DNA of 64,000 nucleotides, taken from positions 1 to 64,000 of the forward strand of contig CAJJDN010000024.1 of the NCBI GenBank assembly GCA_905182985.1, written 5' to 3'. The position numbers were made by a program, and so were the translations under genes. The notes under the pieces were generated by a model. The model was not told the DNA's origin. It made no database searches and saw only the letters and a program-made list of their open reading frames with translations. Numbering within the stretch: the first letter of the stretch is position 1; the number at the start of each line of letters is the position of its first letter. The stretch comes from Paramecium sonneborni. Lineage: Eukaryota; Ciliophora; Oligohymenophorea; Peniculida; Parameciidae. Shown in pieces: positions 1 to 13,400 of the stretch.

Positions 1-766
1 AACATATACCAGATTCAACATTCTGTGGCTGCCAAACCCAATTTTTTTCAAATTTTGTAAAATCATTAAAATTAGCCCTGTTTTTGCATCTATTTTTAAA
101 CTATCTTCTCAATATAGGAAAATATTTTTTCTTCTTTTAAAAAATATTTTTTTTCTTGAAAAATTTAAGTTTATTTAAAAAAATTATATTATATTAAAAA
201 AATAAATTATTGATACATTCAACATTATCTGACTGGTTTAATAAAATTATAGAGGACAAACCCAAACCCAATTAAATAAAATTTGGATAAATTTTTTAAT
301 TTCATTAATTTAATTATAATATTACAAAATTCAAAAACAAGGGAAACTTCAGGAAACTTGGTAAATATTTGAATTTGCTAAAATTTTAACAAGGGATTTT
401 TTTAAAAAAACAAAAAGAGAGAAATGGAAATCAATTTCTCAAAATAAGAAAAAACAACAGGAAATTTAAAATAACAAAGTCGTAAAATGAATAACAAAGC
501 TAGAGTAGATAGAATTGCAAAGGTTTACATTCATGAAATAAAGTTACAGTAATATTTACATGTAGATTTTACTTCCAATCACATCAGATTTTACCAAACA
601 CACCTCAAAATATAATTATTAAAATAATCAATCTTTTTTTCATTAAATTATACAATTTTCTTTTTCTTTTGTTTATTATTATCCTGATGAATTGTCCAAA
701 AAGAAACCTCCTTTTTATTTCAATAATTTTTTTAATGATATGCCTGATTGATTCTCAATTTATCCT
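1..766. other. AT-rich flank, no gene seen
   Basis: No convincing frame is visible. Two short stretches (about 14-40 and 217-266) resemble each other loosely, sharing attcaacatt and an aaacccaa motif. They have no coding signal. This is the 3' side of the minus-strand WD40 gene that ends at 767. Confidence 0.4.
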
Positions 767-3700
767 TCAAGAATAAGGGCTCCAGAAACTTAAAATAATG
801 CCTGTTTGGATATAAGAAGAATATTAAGATGAGAGGTAACTAAATATTGCTTAATAAATACCACATTCTGGAAGTAGATTTTACTAAAATATTGGAGTTT
901 TAAATTAGGCTAAAAGATCTTCATAGCATTTACTAAATGGATCAATTTTATAACCTGTTTTAATATCCCATAAATTGATGGACTCATCTCCATTACCTGA
1001 TGCTAATGTCTAACCGTCTGGAGAAAGGGAAATGGATTGTGAATGATTCAAATTAGAATCCAATCTAACTTTCAAGTATCCCGTCTATACATCCCACAAA
1101 CAGATAGACTTGTCTGCACCACCAGAAGCTAATGTAATTCCATTAAGGGAAAAGCAGACTGATTGGACCCAATGATAATGACCGTCTAATAAGGTTTTTT
1201 ATTATCTTGTCTTAACATCCCATAGACGAATTGAGTTATCTTTGCTACCAGATGCTAAAATAGTTCCATCAGGAGAGAAGCACACTGTTAAAACTTCCTT
1301 ATGATGACCTTCTATTTTGGCTTTTTGTTTTCCTGTATTAACCTCCCATAAACAGATAGACTTATCTGCACTACCAGATGCTAATGTAACGCCATCAGGA
1401 GAGAAGTTAACTGATGAAACCCATTCAGAATGACCATTTAATTTGGTTTTAAACTATCTTTTATTCACATCCCATAATCTAATAGAGTAGTCTCCACTAC
1501 CTGAGGCTAAAATAGTACCATCTGGAGAAAAGCATACTGATGAAACCCATTCAGAATGACCATCTAATTTGGCTATTTATTATCTTTTCTTTACATCCCA
1601 TAAATGTATCTAATTGTCTTCGCTTCCAGATGCTAAAGTATTACAATCAGGAGAGAAACATACAGTTAAAACTTTCCTACGATGACCTTCTAATTTGGCT
1701 TTTTATTATCCTGTCTGTAAATCCCATAAACCAATAGATTTATCTGCATTCGCAGATGCTATAGTAGTGCTATCAGAAGAAAAGCATACTGCTTGAACCA
1801 ATCCACTCTGAGCATTAAATTTGAATTTTAATTATCCTCCCTTAACATCAAATAAACGGATAGATTCATCATTGCTACAAGATGCTAAGAAATTAAAATC
1901 AGGAGAGAAGCAAACTGAGTTTACATCATCAGTATGACCATCTATTTCGTTTTTTTATGAACTTGTCTTGATATCCCATAAACGAATAGAGAGATCTTCA
2001 CTACTTGATGCTAAAATACTACTATCAGGGGAGAAACACACAGATGAAACCTATTCTGTATGACCTTCCAATTTGAATTTTTATTATCTTGTCTTGACAT
2101 CCCACAAAAGAATAGACTTATCTATACTACCAGATGCTAATATTGTACCATCAGCAGAAAAGCATATTGAAAGAACTTCGTTACTGTGACCTTCTAATTT
2201 AGCTTTTTAATATTGAATTTCAACATCCCATATTCGAATAGTATTATTAAAACCACAAGATGCTAATATGGTACCATTTGGAGAGAAACATACTTACTTT
2301 TCAGAACCACCACTTTTTAATGAAAATGTTAATTTTCCTCTTCTTACATCCAAAAATTAAATACATTTATTTTTACCACCAAATGCTAATTTAGTGCCAT
2401 CAGGAGAGAAGCATACATAACTATCACCTTCCAATTTAATTTTTTATTATTCTTTTTTAACATCCCATAAACTGATTGAGCTATCTTTACAAGCAACTGC
2501 TAATGTAGTACTATCAGGAGAGAAGCTTACTGATAAAACTTCACTATTTAAAACAATTTTAGCAGTTTATTATTTTTAATCTAAATCAAATAAACGGATA
2601 GTCTTATCTTTACTACCCGATGCTAATGAAATACCATTAGGAGCAAAACATATTGATAGAACTTCACTACTGTGACTATCTAATTTTGCTTTTTATTAAC
2701 CTGTCTTCATGTCCCATAATATAATAGAGCTATCTTAACCACAAGATGCTAATGTAATTCCATCAGGAGAAATGCAGATTGATTTAATCAATCCATTATG
2801 ACTTTCTAATTGAGCTTTTTATACTTTTTTAACAACCCATAAACGGATAGATTTATCCTCACTACCAGATATTAATGTAGAACCATTAGGAGAAAAACAT
2901 ATTGATAGAACTGCCTTACTATGACCGTCAAATTATGTTTAAAATTATTCTTTTTCAACATCCCATAAACGAATAGAGTTATCTGAACCACCGGATGCTA
3001 AAGTAGTACCATCAGGAGAGAAACATACTGAAAAAACTTCATATTAATGACCACTCAATATTGCTTTTTTTTATCCTGTTTTCACATCCCATAAACGGAT
3101 GGTTTTATCTGCACTACCAGACACTAATTTAGTACTATCTGGAGAAAAGCCTATTGATAAAACAGCCTTATCATGACCCTCTAATTTAATTTTCAATTAT
3201 CCTGTCACATTCCATAAACAAATAGTCTAGTCTACGCTACCAGAAGCTAAAATTTTACCATCTGAAGAGAAACATAAGGATGAAACCTTTTCACTATGAC
3301 CCTAAAATTGGTTGTTTTACTATCCTGTTTTTGGATTCCATAAACGGATTGTTTTATCTGCACTACCAGATGCTATTGTTGAACTATCAGGAGAGAAGCA
3401 TACAGATGACACCTACTCATTATGACCAAAAATTTTGACTTTTTATGATCCTGTTTTTGCATCCCATAAACGGATAGTTTTATCGGCACTACCAGATGCT
3501 AAAGTAGTACCATCAGGAGAGAAGCATACTGATGAAACACAATCACTATGATCATCTAATTTGGCTATTTATTCTCCTTTCAAAATATCCCATAAAAGAA
3601 TAGAGCTATCATTACTACAAGATGCTAATGTAAGGCCACTAGCTGAAATACAAACTTGATTCACGCTGCTATTATGACCTTATAGCATGTATAATTCGTC

Positions 3701-4882
3701 TAATTACACCTCCACCCATTTACAATTAAATAATTATGCTCCATTTAAATTTATCCCATTTATGTCTACATTTTTGAATTCTGATCCATTCAAATTGCAT
3801 CTAACAAAAGTTCCTCCATACAATGATATGTTCTAAATTTTAATATTTTCAAAATTTTGGTTTGTCAGATCAATCTTCATAGCTATCAATAGGTGAAGTG
3901 AATTTGATCCACTTTAAATGAATTAATTGTCAATAGCTGTTAGTTTAACTAATTATATTAACAATAAAATTATTTATTTATCTTTTTTGATTTTTTCGAT
4001 TAAGTCTTGTTTGGTTTATTCAAAAGATTAAGTGGAGTAGTTTAGATTATTAAACTCATGATGCAAAATTTTCTCAAGAACATTCATTATTTTTTTAATA
4101 TTATTTATTCCAAAATTTTCTAAATGCTTTTAATTTTCAGCTTTTGATAGATATCCAAAAATATTTGATATTTTTTATTTTCTTAGCATTGCAAAAAATG
4201 CATTAAATTTTGATTCATCTATGTCTTTTATCTAAGAAAAAATTTTATACAAACATTCTTTCTGTTCTTAAACTTAAACTGATTCTTTGTTATGAATAAT
4301 TTTAATGTCAGGCTATTAATAAAGCCCCAGCTTACTTTAATTATGAAAGTTTTTTATTCTTTCTTTTGACTTTTGGAAAAAAGACTCAATTTCTTGGTCC
4401 CTCCAATTTTTTAACGTATCCATTTCCATCATACAAGATTTTTCTTAAGCACTCCAATCATTTTCTGTTTAACCATCGACTATGGAGACTAATTTATCTA
4501 AATCAGTATAAGATGCTTCTGCTAGGTTAGCATTTTAGTTCATAAGCCCTTTACATGACATTTTTTCCTGTTGAATCATATCAAATATTTGAATTATTAA
4601 TTCTGATAATTCTTCAAAATTTTTTTTGAGCTTGCTTTAAGTTTGAGATAGAAAATTTTTAATAATCATTTTTTTTTCAGTTAATTTTGATGTTTCCCCA
4701 AGCTAAGATTCATTTAATTTTTTAATAACCATTTCTTGAAATTTTTTAATCGATACTATAAATTTAGAATCCACTCCATGTTCCTCTTGACATTCACAGC
4801 AAAGTTTTCTTCGTTATGAACATTTATGAGGGGCTCTGCATATCATTGATATTTGATTTTTTGTATGATAAGTGCAATTCAT
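767..4882 (-). CDS. WD40-repeat protein with B-box-like N-terminus and pentapeptide-like linker
   Basis: A single open frame of 1372 codons in the ciliate code runs from ATG at 4882 to TGA at 767, with no intron needed. The first ~35 residues hold a Cys/His pattern (MNCTYH, C-x2-H-x-C, C-x2-C-x3-H) like a B-box zinc finger. A helical region of about 300 residues follows, with family-typical motifs such as WSAQEKS and [12 protein letters not shown] short pentapeptide-like stretch follows ([19 protein letters not shown] type spacing), then about 22 WD40 units of ~42 residues, each with a SPDGTxLASGS and IRLWDVKTG core. Twenty-two units would fill three seven-bladed propellers. WD40 proteins act as scaffolds; the partner is unknown. 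The family is large in Paramecium. The frame is uninterrupted, so the gene is probably functional. Confidence 0.9.
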
Positions 4883-6602
4883 TTTTTTTTTAATTATTGA
4901 ATTTCTATTACTTTTTTAATTAATTTATTCAATAAAAAAAATCTTATTTTATTTTTATTAGAATAGTGCAATAATTTGAAAAGATTTAGAGTTTGTTTTC
5001 ACTATCTATTTGTAATCACATAATATCTTAATTTTTCAATCTAATCGAACATGAATTCCTAATGTAATTTTTAAATAGATATTTTAAATAGTATTTCCTC
5101 TATTTTATTAAATTGATTGGGGATTAGTTGTATAAATTATTTCCAATGATCAATATATTTATCATTTTTTTTAAATGATCCTTCATCCATACAAATTTTA
5201 ATTATGCATTTATTTTTGTATTCTAGAATAAGTCCTCATTAAGTGATAATAAATTACAAATATAAGAGTTCTTTAAAATAACAAATATGTCATAATTTGA
5301 TTATTAAATAGGATTTAATATTTTATATTTTTCGCTGCTTTAGATTCATAAATGCAATCATTCTTGTTAAACAGCGCATTTTTTATAGCCAATCTCAATT
5401 ATAAAATATAAGTAAGATTATCTAAATAAATATATATTAAATAAACATATTAATTTTTCCTAATACTATGATAAAAGTATTAAGTGAAAGATTAATAAGG
5501 ATAGATACAATTATTTAATTATGAAATAATTATAAGAATGTAAAAACAATATAAAATAAATAAGATAAGTTAATTAATCCATAAAAATAAATAATGGAGA
5601 AAATGGAGTTTCTCAATAGAGAGTTAGGCTTTGGAAGGTGGGAGGGTAAAGACCTACATGTAAATTTTTGGGAATAATATATTATATATTTTGAGAAAAA
5701 AAATGAATCTAAAATTATCGAAAATAGGTATTAGAGAAATTCTAATTTTCAGAAGTTGAAAATATGAAGTTTAATATTTTATACAATTTATTTTTTTGTT
5801 TAAGAAAGTTAAACTAATAACTTTGATTAATTTTTATTTAAAGATTTATAAAAAGAAGTTTTGAATTTGGTAACAATTATAGATTTCTTATTAAGAAATA
5901 TTTTAAAAACATAGGTAAAAAATATTAGTTTAAATTTTATAAAGTTTTTATTATTATTTTATAAATTTGAATTCATATTGAATAATTTTATCATTGACAA
6001 AATATTAATTGGTCTTCTTTAGAATAGTTCATAATAATTTAAGGCAATTTTTGTTTATTTCTTTTATAAAGCTCATAACCTTAGAATTTCAAATTAGAAG
6101 ATTTACTGAAAATTAGAATATTGTTAACTTTTTCAATATCATAAAAGCAAAAACAACTGAGTCGTATGTATGAAAATAAAACTATATAAATTACTAGTTA
6201 TTTGCTCATCTTTAAGAATTATATAAACTTTTAGGATGCATTAATTTAATAATCAAGAATCAAAGAAATATAAATATTGAAAATTATTTCATTTTATCTT
6301 GATTATTTTCAAACTTAAGTTTAAACTTTCTCAAAAAGTTTAACAACACAATTATACCAACACAAACATTTTGTAGTATCAATTTTCATATATTTTTTTG
6401 AATGTATCAATTATTATTTACTACATAATTACTTAAATCGTCGTAATATTAATTTAATATCTAACAACTAGAAAATGGTAAAGCTAATAAATTTGAAAAA
6501 TATGTGCATCTGAATTGTGTGCATATGGTTCAGTGTTATAATTTTCAGTAAATACTTGAAAAACAATAATTAATGTAATTGTTTTTTTCATTATTAAAAG
6601 GA
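4883..6602. other. Long AT-rich intergenic stretch, no supported gene
   Basis: I find no conserved motif on either strand. A short ciliate-code frame begins at an ATG near 5594 (MEKMEFLNRELGFGR start, about 57 codons) in slightly GC-richer DNA, but nothing in it is recognisable. The right side includes the upstream region of the WD40 gene that starts at 4882. Confidence 0.4.
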
Positions 6603-7139
6603 CCTCCAAACTCATCTTTGAAAAAGAGACTAATAATTAAAAGACAAAGAGAATTAACTTAAATTGTTAATCTTTTTCAAAAAAATGTCAGAGATTTAAT
6701 AGGCTTTATCACATTAAAACCATGACATAAATTAAAAAATTAGTTACTCAAGCAGTTTGATAGAGATATTAAATACAAGCCAGATGATTATCATATAATA
6801 TCTCCTTATCTTATACTGCATTTAATTAGGAAGAATATATAAGGTTTTCTCAACAAAAATTAAACAAAAACCTCTCTCAATCCTAATAAATTTACTAACA
6901 ATAATCCAAAAAAAGTCACCTTTGTATTACCAATTTCACAAACTAAAATGAAAAAAGCCTTTTTCATTATGAATTTATAGGCATAACCAAATTTATTATA
7001 GTTATTTTATTTTTTCAAATATTTTATATTACTTTTTGAATAAATATTCAATTATCAAATTTCTTTACACCAAGTTTCTCATGACACCACATTTCCACCC
7101 ATATACCAATCTTTATGTAATATTTTTATTGTTAGTTGA
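6603..7139 (+). pseudogene. Possible gene remnant, frames broken
   Basis: From 6603 a ciliate-code frame reads KKRLIIKRQRELTQIV and on to a TGA near 6724. A second frame, from about 6760 to TGA at 7137-7139, reads RDIKYKPDDYHIISPY, then KKVTFVLPISQTKMKK and a hydrophobic stretch around 6960-7030. Composition in these pieces looks more protein-like than the surroundings: ordinary residue mix, basic segment before a hydrophobic segment. The two frames cannot be joined by an obvious intron. I do not recognise the family. It could be a decayed membrane-protein gene or chance open frames in AT-rich DNA with a single stop codon. Confidence 0.25.
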
Positions 7140-8171
7140 TATAAAATTGAATTTGTTTTTTTCAATTGAAACTTATAAATTTAATATAATTCTTCATTCA
7201 TATGGGTTTATTGAGTAATGCTTTTTACTTCAAAAAATTATAAATAATGATCTCTCCTTATATGAATGTATTTATAAATTTTTGATATCGATTAAAATAT
7301 TGTAACTTTAAAGGCTTTAAATTTAAGTTATAAATACAAAGAAAACTTCTGTATTTGATAATTATTACAAAAAATTGTTTACTATTTTAAGATTATAATT
7401 TGAAGCTTTGCTTTTCCAACACAATTACATGAATATTAAACACATCATCAGAAATGATTAACTTGCATTTTAATAGAAAGAAAAAAATTAAATGAAGCGA
7501 GATACAAAATATAATTACAATTCATAATATTGAATAAGATATAATATAATTATAGATGGTTGAGCTATTTTTATAAAGATTTAAAATTTGCTTTGAACAA
7601 TTGAAGAAGTGTTTTATCAAATTATTTAATAGAATTAGGTACTATAAAAATAGTTTTATTTCTATTAAAAATGATAAATAATAGAAAATTTTAACACTAA
7701 AAACCTAATGGATCATTTTACTAATAAGAGAGCATTAACTCATTGTAATAATTGCTTCTATTTATAAAAAAAAATACATAGTTTTTATTAGTGGAAAAAT
7801 TTTAGAGAAAAAAAAATAAGAACAAGTTTAAGAATAATTCATATCTGAATCAAATGATCGTTATGATAGTAAATTGAATGAAAATGAGTTAAAAAGTTTA
7901 AGATAATAATATTAATCATAATAGGTTTAGAAAGCTTAAGTGAAAAGCTAAAAGAATCTCTATAAAAGTTAAATCATAAATAGATGATCAAAATTTTCAA
8001 AACAACTCAGCATTTTCAATTAGTAAATTAGAATATGAAAGAAGTTTCTAAGTTTGCTTAAAATTAAGAAATCTAGAAAAATATAAACAAAAATGAATTA
8101 TAACAGATATCTAAAGATTTTTAATAATATTTGGAGGATTAATTTAAAGAAAATGTATCTAAAAAACTAAA
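7140..8171. other. Intergenic, no gene seen
   Basis: Very AT-rich with no family motif. The last 300 bp are open in the ciliate code on + and might hold a diverged 5' part of the WD40-like copy that follows, but nothing confirms this. Confidence 0.35.
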
Positions 8172-9378
8172 ATGACGATATAATAGCCTAATATCATAAA
8201 CTTCTTCAAATTTTTGTATCTAAATTTAAGGAATTTTAAAACGATGATTAATATATAAACTTTGTAGGGCCTTTCTATGAAAAAGATTGCTTTAGTTAAT
8301 CATCTTTTATAAAATTAAGATAAGATTATGAGAAAGTTTAAAATAGTTTTTTTGAATATTAAGGATTTTCCTTATTATGTGGCTAATATTTAACCTCTCT
8401 AAACATTAACAGGACCTATCCTGTTTTATTAAAATAAGAAGTCATAAGCTTTATGCTTTAATTTAGATTATTCTTTGTTAGCAACAACTGAAAATGAGAC
8501 TATACATATTTGGTAATTTTAAGAAGGAAAAATGAATGCTTTTATCCAACCAAAAATCTAACATAAAAATGATGTTGCGTGTATATTAATTGGCTAAAAA
8601 TATAGGCATTCCTTTTTTTCAGCTGGAGGAATAGGAGACCATAGAATTTTTATGGTATTTTTCAAACAATAATTGGGAAATTTCGAAGCAGAAAACTACT
8701 AAAATAGAAAAAATGGAGGTTTCAATAAAAATGAAGATTAATTATTTAAAAGTGATTTACTTGGAAACATAAGAATATGGAAAGTAAATTAGATGAATAA
8801 GGTATTTTCATTTGAAAAAGAATTATAAGGGAATAATAAATAATGTTAGTCAATAAATCTTAATTAGTCTGAAACATAATTAATTTCTTTCGGAGAAGAA
8901 AAGCAGATTATTATTTGGTAAAAATAATAGAATAATGATTGTTGGAAGGTATAGGATAAAATAACAGAATACGATTAAGCTTGCAAGTGTAAATTTTTGA
9001 ATGATTAAATATTTGTATTTTGTACGCATAATGAAGGGAAAAATAAAGTCGTTGAAATCTCAAAAATGTAATTAGACTTTAAAAAATCAGATTATTTTAG
9101 CCTTCCAATATAGTATATCAATAATAAATAAATAAATATTAATTGTTAAGCAAAATAGATATATATTTGCCTTAAAAAAATTTAGATTGATCAGTTATTT
9201 AAGATTTAAAAACAAGTAAATATTTGTAACTTTATCTAACGATAAATAATTTTTTATTGTTTGGAATGATGAACATTATTAGGTTTATAAATAGATTTCT
9301 GAAAAAATATTAATTAAATTTATTTTTTAAGTATTTATTATATTTATGCCTTTAAATTCACCTGAAATAAACTTCTGA
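8172..9378 (+). pseudogene. Decaying WD40-like gene copy with a frameshift
   Basis: The frame is open from an ATG at 8172 to TGA at 9267-9269. It contains WD-type blocks: SLLATTENETIHIWQF near 8480, SFFSAGGIGDHRIFM near 8620, DLLGNIRIWKVNQMN near 8760 and QLISFGEEKQIIIWQ near 8880. These match the subfamily of the intact gene at 23138-24139. Near 9205-9230 the family reading moves to the +1 frame, where QIFVTLSNDKQFFIVW continues the C-terminal blade up to TGA at 9376-9378. No GT..AG intron fixes this shift, so I infer a one-base indel. Several blades are poorly conserved or missing. The alternatives are a sequencing error or a fast-evolving functional copy. Confidence 0.6.
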
Positions 9379-10405
9379 TATTAATTAATGAGAATGTTGA
9401 TTCATATATTATCGTCTTAAAATGAAAAAATAGGAAAAAAATAATCTGGATACTTTAGAATAATGGCTACCAACGATCCAATTTTTGTGGATAGCTAATT
9501 AAAAATTAATTAATTGATAATCGATTGGACAAGCAGTATAGAATATCTTCGATTCATTTGTATGTCATTCGATCTTTCATTTTTTAAATAAGGGAGAATA
9601 TGTTATATGTAGTTTAAATTCTAAAAACTAAAAAACAGTATAATTCGATTCATTTATATTGAAATAATAATTTGTTTTCATTTTCACTGTCTTAATAAAA
9701 AGATTAGTTTTATTTAATTTTTAAATAAATATCATTATGATATTGAAATTATAAAAGTTAGAAAAACTATGATCAAAAAAATGTCAAAGGTCTATTAAAT
9801 CACTAAAATAACTTTCATAATTTTTATTAATTAATTTATGTTTATGAATTCCAGCTGCATGGTTGACTAACAAAGTATTAAAAACACATTTTTGAAAGAT
9901 TAGAGCGCATTAGTAAATAATATTAAAATTGAATAAATTATCAATTAAATAGAGCCATAATATTAATTTGTTCTATACTTGTAGTATAAAAATATCATAA
10001 CAGAAATAATCATCAATATAAGCAAATTAAAAATCATTAAATATCGAAAAATCATCATTTCAAAAAGTAATTAAAGAAAATATGTTTATTAAAATAAAGT
10101 TTCTTTGAAAATCTTAAAATTAACCAGACGCAGTTTACTCATTATTTTTATTTGAAGAAAACCACTTTGAAAAAAAAAAGTAAATCCTAAATTCAATAAA
10201 TCAAGAAAGACAATTTTAAATTATATTGCTTGTCCTAAAAAGCAAATAGTAATTATATTAAAATACTATTCTTTAAAATTCTAAATTTAAGTATTAATTT
10301 AAGAACCAAACCTTAAGAATACGAAAAAAAAGAAACTTAAGAAAATTATTTGTCTTATTTTACACATAAATAAATTATCATTCCAAATTTAAAATTATTT
10401 AGATA
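9379..10405. other. Intergenic, no gene seen
   Basis: AT-rich spacer between the convergent WD40-like copy (+) and the cysteine-rich gene (-). I see no motif on either strand. Confidence 0.4.
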
Positions 10406-13400
10406 TCAGGAAATAAAGAGAGATTAAACAATTGTTTTATTTTGAACCTTCAAAAATCTCTTTGAACATAATTTGATGATAAATATAAATTACTTAGCTC
10501 CTAAAAATAATGTGCTTATAAGCAATAAGGCTATATGAGCATATCCTATTTATGAAATGATATCTTGATTCAATCTCAATATATTAATTTTAAAATAAAT
10601 TGTTGAAGTTAACATAAATAATGATGTTGTCCCTTCTATTAAAATGGATAAGATTTTACCCAGTTTATCAACTTGTTTAAAATTATAAATAACAAAACAT
10701 TAACTTAAACTACCAATAAATAATAATAAGGTCTATAAAATTTCATCCTCTTAAAATAATATTAATACTAAAGTAAAGAAGAATGTTCGAAAGAGTTCAA
10801 AGGTTAAAAATATTTAATCTAATCTTTCGCTTTTGTTTACTAATATTTATTTTCTGCCTGAGTGAAAACAGTGCACTAAGAGATATATATAAAATTGTAA
10901 TGATAGCTAAACTCATAGAAGACTCGATAATACTTCTAATATTGACTTCTTAATTGCAATATAGATATAAAATAGATTTGAATAGTAAATCCCAAGAGTT
11001 AAGTAATAGAATCTATTTTACTTATTTGAAACTAAAAGAGTATTTGGAAATTTTTAAAAATTTAATTGCTTAGCGAGTTTTTCTGAAAAATATGAGTATG
11101 TATTTTTTAGAAAGGCTGTTTCTATTTTCAAAGGTAGTAATAAAATATTGGTTTTAAAGTAATTTTTAAAAAATGATATCGAAAAAATAGCCAGAGTAAA
11201 TTATTAGTACTATGACAAAAGCTTAGAATATTTAGGGAGTAATATTAGTTATGAGAATTGCTTCTAATTCATAATAAAGAAATTTTCCATTCAACTAAAA
11301 ATTTAGTTATTTTGGGTAAATATTATTGATGAAATTGCCAAAATTGAAAAACTACAGGTGATTTGAAATTGAAAGCATTTCTGAAGCCTAAAAAAATATA
11401 AGTAAGTTTTATGGATATTCTAAATTGATAAATTTTAGAAATGACTGATACTAAATGATATTGAGCAATTCCTCAATAAATGAAGGTCCTCCTGAGAATA
11501 ATGAAAGGACTGCCAATGATATCGAAGTAATTACAACACCTTAGCTAGCTTATTGCATTTGTTAAGATTTTACAAGCTCTTTATCTTATAAAATAAGAGG
11601 TATATGTAATGTTATTTTATAATTTGTAATATTTACACTTTAATTATTAGAATTAAGTATTAAAAGTTCAGGTTGAACAATAAGAATTGGTTGAACAAAA
11701 ATTTATTAAGAGAATTCAATTTCAACTAAATACTCAACTTATTTGGTTATATTAGAAAGCTCTTAATTTTTAGATGCGTAACACAAAGATGTATAAAATG
11801 TTTGTTCTATATTTTCAAAATAAATTCTGAATATTTCTTAATCTTAACTAAAATAACATTTAACTTCTTAGTCAAAAGTAATTTTAATAAGTTGTTTTTA
11901 ATTTTTAAACCCTAGATTATTGATGATTATTTGAGGACTTTCAGAGTAGGTACATTCCGATTAATTACAAATCCAACTACTTTATTAATTGTTTAAAATA
12001 TTTTTTAGACTTTCATCTAAATCATCAGGTATTTAAAAATGTTAACTTTATTGAGTAAATTCTGGTCTGAATTTAAGGCAAATACCTTTTTAACAAAATG
12101 ATTCATCACAACCAAATGCACATTAGAATTTACAGTTAAAACATCCATCATATTCTATGTTATTATCATCATCGCATTCTATTTCATAGTTAACCAACAT
12201 TTATCCACACTCTGACATGCATTCATTTTCAAAAGCAATCATATTTTTTGGACATTATTTTTGGCATATTCCTTTTTAACAATCTAAACAATCTTGACTA
12301 CATTGATATTTACATTCATAACAACCATCATATTTAATTTAATTATTATCATCGCATTCTTCAAATTCAGGTATTAAGATACCATCTCCACAAATTGGAA
12401 TACATTTTTCCTAGCGAAATATAAACCCTTTTTCGCATTTAGCACAGGTGAATAAATTAAAACAAGCTAAGCAATGAGGTAGACATACAAATTTGCATTA
12501 ATCACATTCATCACTTGGATCTAAATTGTTATTATCACATTGCTCTTAAGTAAAAGGGATTACTTTCCCATCTCCACATTAAGGTTCACAAGTATATGAT
12601 TCTTCAATTAGAATAAATCCATCTTGACATTATAAGCATAAGCCAAATTCACATTTTAAACAATATAGATCACAACTATATTAACATTCAAAACATCCAT
12701 CGTATTAAACATTGTTTCCATCATCACAAAATTCTCCTATTGACACAATTTTATCTCCACATCTCACTTATTTTATTCGATAATATTCAATAAGATTTTA
12801 CTAAATGCATTCATGATTAAATAGATAGCTACCTTCCCTACAAAAAATACATTATCCTAAAAAACAAACTAAACAATCTGATTCACAGGATTGATCTTCC
12901 TAATAAATATCTATTGTTGAATAATATTATTTTAATTTTGCAATTTAAAAATTGACTTGTCTAAGTTAGCAATTTTTACCATAATAGCCATATTTACATT
13001 GAATGCATGATTAATTTTTACATAATTCGCATAACGAATTACATTCATTTTTATTTTAATCCAAATCCTTTTTGAATAAAAAAATTGTATTTTTATCGTT
13101 ATATTCATTATATTAATAAACATCACATTAGATGAATTAACCAAACAAGAAAGTTTGAAATTTATAATTTTTTAAATTATTATTAGGATTATCAATTTCA
13201 ACTAATTGTGTAGTTTGACTAGCCATGCATAATCCATTCAGAAAGAAATAGTCTTATTTACATTATAAACAAATTCCTTATTCACATGTTAGACAGTCTT
13301 TACTAAGCTTCAATTAGCAAATAATAAAGTAGAAATCATTTTCATTATTAGCTATAGGTTCATATTCAAGATTAATTTCACATGATTTTTTTATTATGTT

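Noticed and set aside
14..280. Telomere-like pieces (ccaaaccc, aaacccaaaccc) near the window start
   Set aside because: Only one or two degenerate copies, not an array of C4A2/C3A3 repeats, and normal sequence continues around them.
10790..10820. Premature TGA in the membrane region of the cysteine-rich gene
   Set aside because: A 22-bp intron (GTAAACAAAAG... to TTAG on the minus strand) removes it and continues the transmembrane domain in frame.
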